A program made the translations under genes and the position numbers. DNA of 64,000 nucleotides from Torulaspora globosa (Eukaryota; Ascomycota; Saccharomycetes; Saccharomycetales; Saccharomycetaceae): NCBI RefSeq assembly GCF_014133895.1, contig NC_050730.1, positions 1 to 64,000 of the forward strand, in the 5' to 3' direction. Shown here piece after piece: positions 46,272 to 56,014 of this stretch (positions are counted from its first letter, which is position 1; each line of letters opens with the position of its first letter). The notes below the pieces were generated by a model. That model saw only the letters and a program-made list of their open reading frames with translations, did not search any database and had not been told where the DNA came from.

Positions 46272-48638
46272 ATGTTGACGAATGAATCATACGACAGTTC
46301 AGATGTTCTGAACTCCTCATTTTACTCTTCGACGTCAATTAACACATTGGATCATGCAAAAAATTTTAGGAACTCTTTGATACTCGCTGACCTTGATGAA
46401 GCAGGCTACGGCAATTTAACGGGGCAGACCAGTCAACGCTCTGAGGATGCAGGTGAGGACAATATCGCTTTTCCTGCAGACAGCCACAAGGAAACGGCCA
46501 CTATGAAGATGAGCACTTCTCCGTCTCTTAGTGCGTTAGCAGGGATTTTGAGCGAAAAGTCGAGGCAGGCGAACGAGAAGTTGAAATCAAGCGAGCTATA
46601 TGGCTCGGCGACAATGGAGGAAGAGGAAGACGCACCAGAGATAAGATCCGAAAGAGTAAGGGACGATGTCACGGCGCGAACCGCGGGCGGAACTTCTCCG
46701 AATTTATTTGAGCTGAACGACAACGAAGAGGTTTACTGTCCTGACACCAACTTATCGAATAATACTTTTTACTCTACGCAACCAGATTTCTTGAGCAGCC
46801 CAGACCCTACCAAGGGAGACTATTCACGGACCTTCCAGCCCAACAAAGAGGAGCCGTTAATGGAACAACAGTCCTCTGCAGCCCGTCAGCTCTCCAAATC
46901 AGATATTAGGCAATCACTTGAAAACCAGCCCAAGACTCAGAGGACTGTTTCAACAACACCAACCGAACAAAATCAGCAGAGTAAGAAGAGAAAAAACTTC
47001 TTCTCATTTCTTAAGCGCAGAAATAATACCGATATCTTGAAAACGGACAGCCCAGGAATTCCCAACTCAGCGACGTTTTCGTTGAGCCACTCGTCCTCCC
47101 CCACTCAATTAGCACCAGAGAGAATGACCAAAAAGTCATACAGCAGCAGCAATATCTTCAGTACTTTCAGGAAAAATAGAGACATAAAGAGAGAGAATAT
47201 GCTTTCACAAGAGCATAAAACGTACAAGAAAGAACCAATCAATGACCATACGCAATTACAGGAAGATAAAAGGACTGCTGAGAAGCTGACTAGAACCTTG
47301 CCTAAGAAGAGCAGTAACGACATCTCGAAGAGAAAACCCACCCCTTTGAATTACGAACACGTACATGACGGAGCCGAACAAACGCCGCGGACTGCTAAGT
47401 CACCAATAGAACCAGCTGCGAGTGTATCCGAAATCAATACCATAGATCCAATCATTACAAAGTTGGATACAGGTGAAGTACGCTTCCCCAGATCTTTGGA
47501 TAAACAAGAAGTCGATTCGATAGTGTCTATTGAACGTTCAAGATCAACGAAGTCTAACAAAAGAAGCTCAATTGCATCTCATAGAAGATCCTTGACAGAG
47601 ACGCTTTCGGCAAATGCCCAGAATGAAGGGATGTTCATTATGGAGGCGTCATCGGTTGTTCTCTCTACTCCAGATCTGAGTAAATCGCCTGCCAGTAGCA
47701 TTCTGAGAAATGGCAAATTCGATCCAATCGAGTTTTCGTCAAACAATTCGGTAATGCTAGATGACCAGAGCGAACATGCATTATCTGTACATTCGACCCA
47801 AAATGCGCTCTTGGTTCCAGAGCCGATTCAAAATCGGCTGTCAATGGCTTCCATCGAGGAAAGATTGAATGAGTTAACCGTTGATTCTGAAGATGACGAA
47901 ACGCCAGCAGAAAAACAGCTTGACACTGAGAATCTCGACGAAGACCCAGAATTCATGTCCGACATAATGGAGTTTGCAAGCATCATTAATTTCGGCGACG
48001 GAGTTAATTTCGACTTCGATTCTAAGACAAACACTCTGGAGCCCGAGCTTTCCACCTTAAAACCACTCGCCAAGAATACATCGACTCTGCCGACAACAGA
48101 TGAATTTATAGACGAACAGGACGTTGCACGGCCGGGCCTCGGGATAACATATGACGATATAATACCCGAGCATCAAGTTAATCATACACAGGCTACCTCC
48201 GCTGAAGATAACGAAGAAGATGAGTTTGAAAACGAAGATTTCAACACTTTGAGCGATGTTGCCCAGCAATCACCACAGCTGAAAGCGTTTATGCCGGAGT
48301 TCGAAGCCAACAGACCGCTTTCCATGTCTTTCCGGGGCCTCAGAGCCCCGAGCTTCAATGCATCAGTCACAGGATCTTCCGCTACCGATTCAGCTGCCCG
48401 GGTAGATCACAAAAGCCTTGCCAGCTCGGAAAGACGTCAATTCAACTGCGTCAATTTCTCCTCCAAAATTATCCTTTACGAGACCTACGGGGAGGACGAA
48501 TACGACAGGAAACCAGATATCGCCACTTGCAATCAGTTGACTCCACAACTGGCACAACTAATAAAAGCAGAGCTGAATGAACTCAAAAGCGACATGGAGG
48601 TCCATGAGGACTCGCGATGCTACACACATTTTTTTTGA
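46272..48638 (+). CDS. BNI4: bud-neck scaffold Bni4
   Basis: A 788-residue, largely disordered, Ser-rich protein (S. cerevisiae Bni4 is 892). Bni4 tethers chitin synthase III, through Chs4/Skt5, to septins at the mother side of the bud neck and recruits the Glc7 phosphatase. Recognition rests on the C-terminus: CVNFSSKIILYETYGEDEYD at about 726-745, which contains the VxF Glc7-binding motif, then ATCNQLTPQLAQLIKAELNE and the terminal SRCYTHFF, all conserved in Bni4. The N-terminal two thirds have basic and acidic stretches (QSKKRKNFFSFLKRRNNTD near 235-255) but little conservation. Position after the globin gene matches YNL233W. Confidence 0.92.
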   Translation: MLTNESYDSSDVLNSSFYSSTSINTLDHAKNFRNSLILADLDEAGYGNLTGQTSQRSEDAGEDNIAFPADSHKETATMKMSTSPSLSALAGILSEKSRQANEKLKSSELYGSATMEEEEDAPEIRSERVRDDVTARTAGGTSPNLFELNDNEEVYCPDTNLSNNTFYSTQPDFLSSPDPTKGDYSRTFQPNKEEPLMEQQSSAARQLSKSDIRQSLENQPKTQRTVSTTPTEQNQQSKKRKNFFSFLKRRNNTDILKTDSPGIPNSATFSLSHSSSPTQLAPERMTKKSYSSSNIFSTFRKNRDIKRENMLSQEHKTYKKEPINDHTQLQEDKRTAEKLTRTLPKKSSNDISKRKPTPLNYEHVHDGAEQTPRTAKSPIEPAASVSEINTIDPIITKLDTGEVRFPRSLDKQEVDSIVSIERSRSTKSNKRSSIASHRRSLTETLSANAQNEGMFIMEASSVVLSTPDLSKSPASSILRNGKFDPIEFSSNNSVMLDDQSEHALSVHSTQNALLVPEPIQNRLSMASIEERLNELTVDSEDDETPAEKQLDTENLDEDPEFMSDIMEFASIINFGDGVNFDFDSKTNTLEPELSTLKPLAKNTSTLPTTDEFIDEQDVARPGLGITYDDIIPEHQVNHTQATSAEDNEEDEFENEDFNTLSDVAQQSPQLKAFMPEFEANRPLSMSFRGLRAPSFNASVTGSSATDSAARVDHKSLASSERRQFNCVNFSSKIILYETYGEDEYDRKPDIATCNQLTPQLAQLIKAELNELKSDMEVHEDSRCYTHFF

Positions 48639-48759
48639 TGCTCCACAATAATCTATAAGCGATTTAATAATATGAATGAATATGAATGCGCAGGACCTGG
48701 GCTGCCAGAGCCCAGATATGATCCGAACTCGATTCAAATATTGGTATTATGGTCAAATC

Positions 48760-48767
48760 TCACGTGA
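48760..48767. promoter_or_regulatory. TCACGTGA E-box palindrome
   Basis: A perfect TCACGTGA lies 110 bases before the CSL4 ATG. It is a site for Cbf1- or Pho4-type bHLH factors. It also resembles centromere element CDEI, but no CDEII/CDEIII follows. Confidence 0.5.
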
Positions 48768-48876
48768 TCCGTCATTAGCTGGGTTGAAAATTTAGTATAG
48801 TAGAACCGGAATGAAGTACGGCGATGAGATACACCATCTAAGGCGTTACATTGCGATCATAAGGTGGAATTGACCA

Positions 48877-49746
48877 ATGAGCTCTGTTTCACCAGATGAA
48901 CTTCCCGTAGAAGTTCCAGAAAAGGTTTTTCCCGGACAGCTCATATGCCCAGAATTCGGCGTGAAGCAGCAAGCGAAGAACGACATAGTATACAAGTTTG
49001 TGAGCGGTCAAGGGACACAGTTTCAAGAATACCAGTACGAGGGAAGCAAGATAAAGGCTATAGTCTCAACCCTGGTTGGAAATGTTGCATTCAAAGCTGT
49101 TCAATCGCCACGTAGCGATAATGACGAGGACTCATCGGCCGACAAGCGACTGCTAGAGATTGATACTCGCAATAGGACAGTTGTCACTATCGAAGTCTCA
49201 GTGTTGCAGAAGAATAGTAAATTTGAAGACAGGAATGTGAACGATGATTTCGCAAACAACCTTCCGAAGGAGGGAGATATTGTATTAACGAGAGTGACAA
49301 AAATATCCCAACAGAGAGCTAATGTAGAGATCTTGGCAGTCGAAAACCAGCCTGTCCCTATAGATAGCGGCGTCGGAAGCAATGGATCAGGAATAGTAGC
49401 AGCACAAGGAGGTTCGGGAGCAGCTACGTTTTCGATAAGTCAAGCTTCCTCTGATCTCGGAGAGACCTTCAGAGGACTTATTCGTTCTCAAGATGTGAGG
49501 GCCACAGAAAGGGATACAGTCAAAATAATAGATTGTTTCAAGCCTGGCGACATAGTGCGGGCGCAAGTCTTGTCGTTGGGTGATGGTACTAATTATTACT
49601 TATCCACTGCAAGGAACGATCTTGGCGTAGTTTTTGCGAGAGCATTCAACGGCTGTGGCGGATTGATGTATGCGGTGGACTGGCAGACAATGGCCGCTCC
49701 AAGTACTGGTACGACGGAGAAGCGTAAATGTGCGAGACCTTTCTGA
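48877..49746 (+). CDS. CSL4: exosome cap subunit Csl4
   Basis: A 289-residue protein (S. cerevisiae Csl4 is 292), one of three S1/KH cap proteins of the RNA exosome, which degrades and trims RNAs 3' to 5'. The N-terminal domain includes [11 protein letters not shown]; the S1 domain spans about 125-235 ([51 protein letters not shown]), and the C-terminal [15 protein letters not shown] and [10 protein letters not shown] are almost identical to S. cerevisiae. A Gly/Ser-rich loop ([17 protein letters not shown]) interrupts the S1 domain. First ATG used. It is convergent with PDR16 with 105 bases between stops. Confidence 0.97.
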   Translation: MSSVSPDELPVEVPEKVFPGQLICPEFGVKQQAKNDIVYKFVSGQGTQFQEYQYEGSKIKAIVSTLVGNVAFKAVQSPRSDNDEDSSADKRLLEIDTRNRTVVTIEVSVLQKNSKFEDRNVNDDFANNLPKEGDIVLTRVTKISQQRANVEILAVENQPVPIDSGVGSNGSGIVAAQGGSGAATFSISQASSDLGETFRGLIRSQDVRATERDTVKIIDCFKPGDIVRAQVLSLGDGTNYYLSTARNDLGVVFARAFNGCGGLMYAVDWQTMAAPSTGTTEKRKCARPF

Positions 49747-49851
49747 TTTCCGATAGAGAGCAATAGGACGGAAATGTGCCTTTATTAACATTGCGTAACT
49801 GTATAAAGTGTATATCGAGCCTTAGACTCAATGCATCCCAGTCTCTAGCGC

Positions 49852-50901
<1,050 letters not shown>

Positions 50902-51186
50902 TTACCTGATTCACCAGAATCCACAGCTCTCAGCCCAATCTTCAAATCTCTACTCTGAGAGATCTAACCTCTTGTACCTATTTTTCACTACCACGAAACC
51001 AACAGCTCCGATGACTAAGCTACTGCAACGACACAACCAGAAAATCTGATAATCCAGAGCACTAGATGTGGTCAATTGGCCTCCTTATGGTCCTCAACGA
51101 CTCCAATTGCACCATTAAAATGTGTGTTGTGAAGTGGAAGAAATCTGTTCACGGTTCATAGGAAGTTTTGTCTCGCGGCGCTGGAT

Positions 51187-51194
51187 TCCGCGGA
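51187..51194. promoter_or_regulatory. pleiotropic drug response element (PDRE)
   Basis: TCCGCGGA, the exact palindromic site of Pdr1/Pdr3, is about 300 bases upstream of PDR16 and just past the 3' end of ELA1. PDR16 is a known Pdr1 target in S. cerevisiae. The rest of 50890-51249 shows no other feature. Confidence 0.7.
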
Positions 51195-51249
51195 TCTTGG
51201 TAAGCCAAATAACGCCTATTGGCAGTCGACCTGTTTAAATGCTATAAAA

Positions 51250-52335
51250 CTATCGTTCAGATGCGTTGTTCTTGGCGGTGCGGTGTCTCTTGTCGAATAT
51301 GTAGATGCTCCTGTGCTGGCTCCTGTTTCCGGCGACCGGGCTGTCCTGCGTAGACGGATTCTGGGACGGCCTGTCGAAGAGTGCGGATTTCTTCTTGTGG
51401 CCTGATGTAGCGTTTCTTGGACCCGCAACAGGCTGCGAAGGCGGCGCCGGCGGCTCTCTGGTCCTGGCAATGGGTACTGCCGGTTTCTTCTTGAGAAATA
51501 TGCTAGGTGGTTCGGTCCTTCTCTTTTTTATTGCTGGCGGGAGACCTGGGTTAGCGTCTGCTGGGGAGGTGGCCTCTCTTGGTGGTTCGTCCACTATCTT
51601 TCGTATCGGGATCGGCTCTGAACCCGCGTGCGGTTGGGGAGAGCCAGTTGGAGCTCCGCCAGCCGATCCACCGAACGCAACTCGCGTCGCATGTCGCTTG
51701 GCTATGTCGAAGCCGCCATTTTTAAAATGTCGAAGTCTCGAGTCGTGTTCCTTCATGCTCTTGCGAAATAGTTCTGAATGGTGCTCTTTCGCGCTCCTCC
51801 TCGCAAGCCCTTTGGCGCTGAAAGGTGGATCCACCACAACTATTTGGTTCTTTATTCGCTCCTGCTGGAGCTGCTTCATCTGCAATCGCAGTCTTTCCGC
51901 ACTCTTCTCTTGCTTCCTTATTACATCTTCCTGATATCTAAAGTACAGCATTCGGTATGGCATCCTGAACTGGCCGTTTGACCGACTTTTCCTCAGCGTC
52001 GGTTGCAAATACGTCTCAACGAGCTCAGGATCTGCCTCAAGCAGCGCTGGGTCATTTTCCTGGACGAAGTCCATGTAGTATTGTCTTATCACATCCTTCT
52101 TTGACACAAAAGATTCATGAGTGCTTGTCGGGAAGTCCTGCTTCAACAGATTAAGCCATAATTCGTCATCTTCGAAAATGAGCAGAACGTTGCTCTTCTC
52201 CAGCCTGCACAGCTGATCGAATTTAACCTTAAGCAGTATGTCTTGTATCAACCGGTATGGAACGTTCGCAACGTTCTGTATCTGCTGATAATTCCTCATT
52301 AGGCTGATTTCGCAAAGTTTGCTTAAACTTTTCAT
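51250..52335 (-). CDS. ELA1: elongin A orthologue Ela1
   Basis: A 361-residue protein (S. cerevisiae Ela1 is 379). With Elc1 it forms the substrate-receptor part of a Cul3 ubiquitin ligase that removes stalled RNA polymerase II. Visible features are a BC box for elongin C binding (SLSKLCEISLMRN, residues 3-15), an F-box-like helix pair (VPYRLIQDILLKVKFDQLCRLE) and WLNLLKQDFPTS, all at the N-terminus; then a charged coil around 150-185 and a Pro/Arg/Lys-rich disordered tail. The ATG at 52335 replaces an upward GTG start. The 364-base upstream gap to URE2 shows no clear site. Confidence 0.93.
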   Translation of the reverse strand: MKSLSKLCEISLMRNYQQIQNVANVPYRLIQDILLKVKFDQLCRLEKSNVLLIFEDDELWLNLLKQDFPTSTHESFVSKKDVIRQYYMDFVQENDPALLEADPELVETYLQPTLRKSRSNGQFRMPYRMLYFRYQEDVIRKQEKSAERLRLQMKQLQQERIKNQIVVVDPPFSAKGLARRSAKEHHSELFRKSMKEHDSRLRHFKNGGFDIAKRHATRVAFGGSAGGAPTGSPQPHAGSEPIPIRKIVDEPPREATSPADANPGLPPAIKKRRTEPPSIFLKKKPAVPIARTREPPAPPSQPVAGPRNATSGHKKKSALFDRPSQNPSTQDSPVAGNRSQHRSIYIFDKRHRTAKNNASER

Positions 52336-52699
52336 GGTCGCTGAATGTCTGTTGCCATATATCACACTTTGATGGGCCTCTTATGGATTCCTTTGAACCT
52401 TTATTGCGGTCTGTTCCTTAACCTTACCGGTGAAGCTGCAAAAAGACTACAACTTACTAGCTTAAGCGCTTGGTCGAAAACATTCGCATAGTGCTAAAGA
52501 GGACAATCAGGCCTTCTTCGCCCATTCGCCAGTAATCCAGATCCGTTAGAGATGTTAGCACTCTGTTCGAGTGGTCCTCAGCGCCCCGACGCACCTGCCG
52601 ACGGGTCTACAGAGCACTTGGCTCGAGACGGAGGCGTTTTGGCTCTTTAATTCATAAGTGCATGACAAGTTACATATCCCGAATATATACTCAAATGAG

Positions 52700-53749
52700 C
52701 TATTCACCACGCAGAGCCTTGATGACAGCGGGCCGTCTCATCATCTGCTTTGTCCATTTGTAAACTTCTGGGAATTCTACTTTGATATTGATCCCAATCC
52801 TGTCGACGACATTATTCCATGGCACAAACGCCAAGTCGGCAATCGAAATGCTGTCTCCAACCAGCCATACGGGGTAGTCGAAGAATCTACTCTGCGACAG
52901 CGGAGTAGTACCAGCGGAATATGCTGGCGCGTTTTCGGTGTCAAGTTCCATGATCAGAGCCTCCCTCCTTTCAGCAAGCGCCATTTCGACGACACCGTAA
53001 ACTCGTCTCACCTCATCTGTGTATCTCTCAACCGCGCTTGCTATCTTTTGCGAGTGGAAGTATCTGAAATGCAAAGCCTGCCCAATCATTGGAGCGTGGC
53101 CGGATGTCTGGAAGAACAGCCAGGCGTTTATCTGCGCTTGGTCTGCTAAGTTATCTGACCACAGTGGCGATTCTCCTGTCTCTTTGTAGTATTTGTTGAC
53201 CAGATGAAGAAGTATGGCGCCCGATTCCCAAATTGCCAAATTATCCATGCCGTGATCGATTAACGCAGGGACTCTTGCATTCGGATTCACTGAGACAAAC
53301 TCGGGAGCCCTATGCTCGCCCGCGTTGAAATCGAGGAAGAAGTTATTGTAAGGCAGACCGAGCTCGCTTAGCACAATGGCCACTTTGAACCCATTCGGAG
53401 CTGACCTGTGCGAGAACAAGGTGTAACCCTCCATCGGCTGATTCTGAAAGAAAAGTCTGATCCGAGAATCGTCCACTGGCCCCAGGTTAGAGAAAATTTG
53501 TTGCTCCTGTGCCTGCTGTCTTTGCCGCTGCTGTATTTGTTGCGCCTGTGCTTCTGCATGCGCTGCGGCACCGCTCTGCGTCCTTTCATTTCTGGTTATA
53601 GTCTCATCACTGTTGCTATGTCCCTGTGAAAGCTCGAAATTTATGTTGCTTTGATCCGTCGTTGTATTACTATTACCCAAGTTGACTTGGCGCAAAGCAC
53701 TCGAAAGGTGCGAAACAGTGTTGTTGTTGCTATTTCCACTATTATTCAT
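52700..53749 (-). CDS. URE2: nitrogen catabolite repression regulator Ure2
   Basis: A 349-residue GST-fold protein. Ure2 holds the GATA activator Gln3 in the cytoplasm on good nitrogen sources, has glutathione peroxidase activity and in S. cerevisiae forms the [URE3] prion. The C-terminal domain (about 97-349) is nearly identical to S. cerevisiae (EGYTLFSHRSAPNGFKVAIV, NPNARVPALIDHGMDN, SQSRFFDYPVWLVGD, ending RRPAVIKALRGE). The N-terminus keeps the conserved core LSSALRQVNLGN..TTTDQSNINFEL (15-40), but the long Asn runs of the S. cerevisiae prion domain are missing and a Gln/Ala/Arg-rich stretch (about 62-84) stands in their place. The ATG at 53749 replaces an upward TTG start. The 344 bases upstream contain a GATAAG-type word on the minus strand near 53920, plausible for GATA control. 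Confidence 0.97.
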   Translation of the reverse strand: MNNSGNSNNNTVSHLSSALRQVNLGNSNTTTDQSNINFELSQGHSNSDETITRNERTQSGAAAHAEAQAQQIQQRQRQQAQEQQIFSNLGPVDDSRIRLFFQNQPMEGYTLFSHRSAPNGFKVAIVLSELGLPYNNFFLDFNAGEHRAPEFVSVNPNARVPALIDHGMDNLAIWESGAILLHLVNKYYKETGESPLWSDNLADQAQINAWLFFQTSGHAPMIGQALHFRYFHSQKIASAVERYTDEVRRVYGVVEMALAERREALIMELDTENAPAYSAGTTPLSQSRFFDYPVWLVGDSISIADLAFVPWNNVVDRIGINIKVEFPEVYKWTKQMMRRPAVIKALRGE

Positions 53750-54093
53750 TTTCCAAGCTTGCAAACCTTTTAAATTCACCAATAAAAGAACCCGAAGTTG
53801 GTATGTTCACTCAAAATGGGCGAAAAAAGGCCCAATCTTTAGCCTTCGAGTATTATTCGCCTACCAATAAGAGAAACAACTGCTCCCAATTGTATAAGCT
53901 GTACAAGATAGCCCGTTGAACGCTTATCCTCTTCTAACCGACCCTTCTGCAAACCAATTCGCCTAGTCTTTTTCGTCAGAGGCCCTGCCAGCGTAGAAGA
54001 AAATTTTCATCTCGACGTCTAGAACGAGACCCGCGCCAGGCGAAATGACAGTAAATCATTAAGAAGTGGAAAATACAGCGAACAGTAGAGCGG

Positions 54094-55836
54094 TCATTTC
54101 CCGCCCTTCCTGCTGTTCCTGCTGTTCTTGATCTTCTTGCTGGAGCGCACATCCGGTCGGAGCTGGCCTCGCAGCGCCACGTGGCCGCTGGAGTGCACAT
54201 GTTTGAACAGCTTGTTCCTACTGTCAAAGCGCTCGTTGCATGTGGCGCATACCTGTGTCTGGGAAAAACCGTTTTGCTGGCACTTTCCTCGGACGTTTTC
54301 TCGTTTGGGGCTAGTTTTCTTTGATTTGGCGTTTGTTGTCGCACGTTTGTCGTGCCAATCGACCTCATCAGTGCCGCCTTCACTGTTGAGGGAGGCCAGC
54401 AAGTCGTCGAGTATTCTATCCCTGCCTTCGTTTTCGCTTTCTTCGCTTTCAGAATCTTCAGACAGCTCAGCGGTCATCTGGGCTAGTTGTTCCTCTATTT
54501 TCGCCAACTCTTCAGTAATCGAGTCTAAGGCGCTATCCCCTTCGTCTTCATCATTTTGCTCTCCTTCGTCGTCATCTGCTTGGGGTTCCGCTTGCTTCTC
54601 ACTCTCGTACGGTTGTTCATCTGCAGAATCAAAGTCCTCCACTTCAGAGAGATCGTCCAGTCCCAGGGTCATGCTCTGCTCTTTCATCTCCTTGCGGACC
54701 TCAGCAACCTTCCGCTTGTGCATTTTGGTATTGCAATGATTCTCCAACTGTTTTTCAGATTTGAAACGCTTGTTGCAAAGAAAGCAGTCGTAGACAACAA
54801 TTTCTTCCTCCTCCTTGTCGCTTGCGCTCAGATTTGTTTGGTCGTCGGAATTGCTGGCATATAATTTCTCCATCTCTTCAAAATTATTCTCATCTACCGC
54901 CTGCCACCCCTGGAGCTCAAACTCGCTAGCAAGTTTAGTCCTTCTATCAGCCAAATACGCATCCTTGAGTTCCTTTTGTTTTTGGCGTGCCTTCTCCCTC
55001 TTCAGTTCTTCAGCCTTTTTGGCACCTTCTTTCATTCTCCTGTCAAGTTTTTTGATGAATGCAACAAATCGTTTCACGGTCTTGTTATACTCGCTTCTAG
55101 CTTGTTGTCTGGCCTTCTCATTCCTCTTATTGACCTCTCGCTTTGTTCTTCTGTCGTAGTTCCTCGAATACATGTACTCATCTTTCCAGCTGAATGATTT
55201 CAAAGAGCTGAACTCGGACCACTTCCTGTAGAATGCTTTTAGATATTCATAGCTTGTAGCAGATGATCCAAAAGGCGGAAATAGCATAGAGTCAGAAGAC
55301 TTCTGGTAATTTTCCGCATATTTACTGCAGGCTTGCAGGTAACCTTCTGAATTTATATTCGTTTCGAAGAAATCATCCTGGTACAAGTTGAACTTGCCAA
55401 GACCCAACCTTCTTCCATTGTAAACTTCATCCTTGGCAAGCTTGGCGAAGACCTTCCCGGCAATTTGATAAAAGCCAGCCGGTGAATCATCCATCCTTGT
55501 ATACAAAGCAGAGTTGAAGAACATCAATAGCTCATCTGTAGTGACTCCTGTCACGGATGAATCTACTTCATACTCATAGTCACCGTCTTGTCCAGCTCCA
55601 ATGGGCTCATCGCTCAGGATTTGCTGCTTATGAGAGTCATACCAAGCTCTTTCCTGAGGATCAGACAAGACTTCATAAGCAGCTCTTATTGTGGCAAAGA
55701 TCTCAGTAGATTCTTCAACGCTGTCAGGGTTCTTATCGGGATGGTATTGCAAGGCCTTACGACGATACGCCTTTTTCAATTCGACATCATCAGCGTGAGG
55801 TTGGACATCTAAAAGCTCATAGTAACATGTTCTCAT
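54094..55836 (-). CDS. JJJ1: ribosome-biogenesis J-protein Jjj1
   Basis: A 580-residue DnaJ-family co-chaperone (S. cerevisiae Jjj1 is 590) that, with Ssa and Rei1, releases Arx1 from cytoplasmic pre-60S particles. The J domain is at 2-70 with the HPD motif at 32-34 (YHPDKNPD). A Lys/Arg-rich helical stretch (about 215-300) follows. Two C2H2 zinc fingers are present: [20 protein letters not shown] near 348 and [20 protein letters not shown] near 528. An acidic, Glu/Asp/Ser-rich linker (about 395-480) lies between them, and a basic tail ends in RNSRKGGK. The start is a true ATG. A ribosome-biogenesis-type A/T element lies in the promoter. Confidence 0.96.
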   Translation of the reverse strand: MRTCYYELLDVQPHADDVELKKAYRRKALQYHPDKNPDSVEESTEIFATIRAAYEVLSDPQERAWYDSHKQQILSDEPIGAGQDGDYEYEVDSSVTGVTTDELLMFFNSALYTRMDDSPAGFYQIAGKVFAKLAKDEVYNGRRLGLGKFNLYQDDFFETNINSEGYLQACSKYAENYQKSSDSMLFPPFGSSATSYEYLKAFYRKWSEFSSLKSFSWKDEYMYSRNYDRRTKREVNKRNEKARQQARSEYNKTVKRFVAFIKKLDRRMKEGAKKAEELKREKARQKQKELKDAYLADRRTKLASEFELQGWQAVDENNFEEMEKLYASNSDDQTNLSASDKEEEEIVVYDCFLCNKRFKSEKQLENHCNTKMHKRKVAEVRKEMKEQSMTLGLDDLSEVEDFDSADEQPYESEKQAEPQADDDEGEQNDEDEGDSALDSITEELAKIEEQLAQMTAELSEDSESEESENEGRDRILDDLLASLNSEGGTDEVDWHDKRATTNAKSKKTSPKRENVRGKCQQNGFSQTQVCATCNERFDSRNKLFKHVHSSGHVALRGQLRPDVRSSKKIKNSRNSRKGGK

Positions 55837-55940
55837 AACACAATCAGCTACCTTGGACGACTAGTAGAAATATATTGCTTGCTAGAAGTTCCAATGATAT
55901 CTAAATACAGTAGATCCTTGGTAACCTCGACGGAACTGCT

Positions 55941-55950
55941 AAAAATTTTT
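55941..55950. promoter_or_regulatory. RRPE-like AAAAATTTTT
   Basis: AAAAATTTTT, about 105 bases upstream of JJJ1, resembles the ribosomal RNA processing element that marks ribosome-biogenesis genes. No PAC (GATGAG) partner is seen, so the call is tentative. Confidence 0.4.
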
Positions 55951-56014
55951 TTATTGTCCTTTTACTCTATATATTTGGCCATAGCTAACTATTGAAACTG
56001 TCAAAGAAGCTTGA

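Noticed and set aside
48760..48767. TCACGTGA as a centromere CDEI
   Set aside because: No A/T-rich stretch with CCGAA follows; it fits a promoter E-box for CSL4.
53976..54383. 135-codon frame overlapping the JJJ1 3' end
   Set aside because: Shadow of JJJ1 in another frame.
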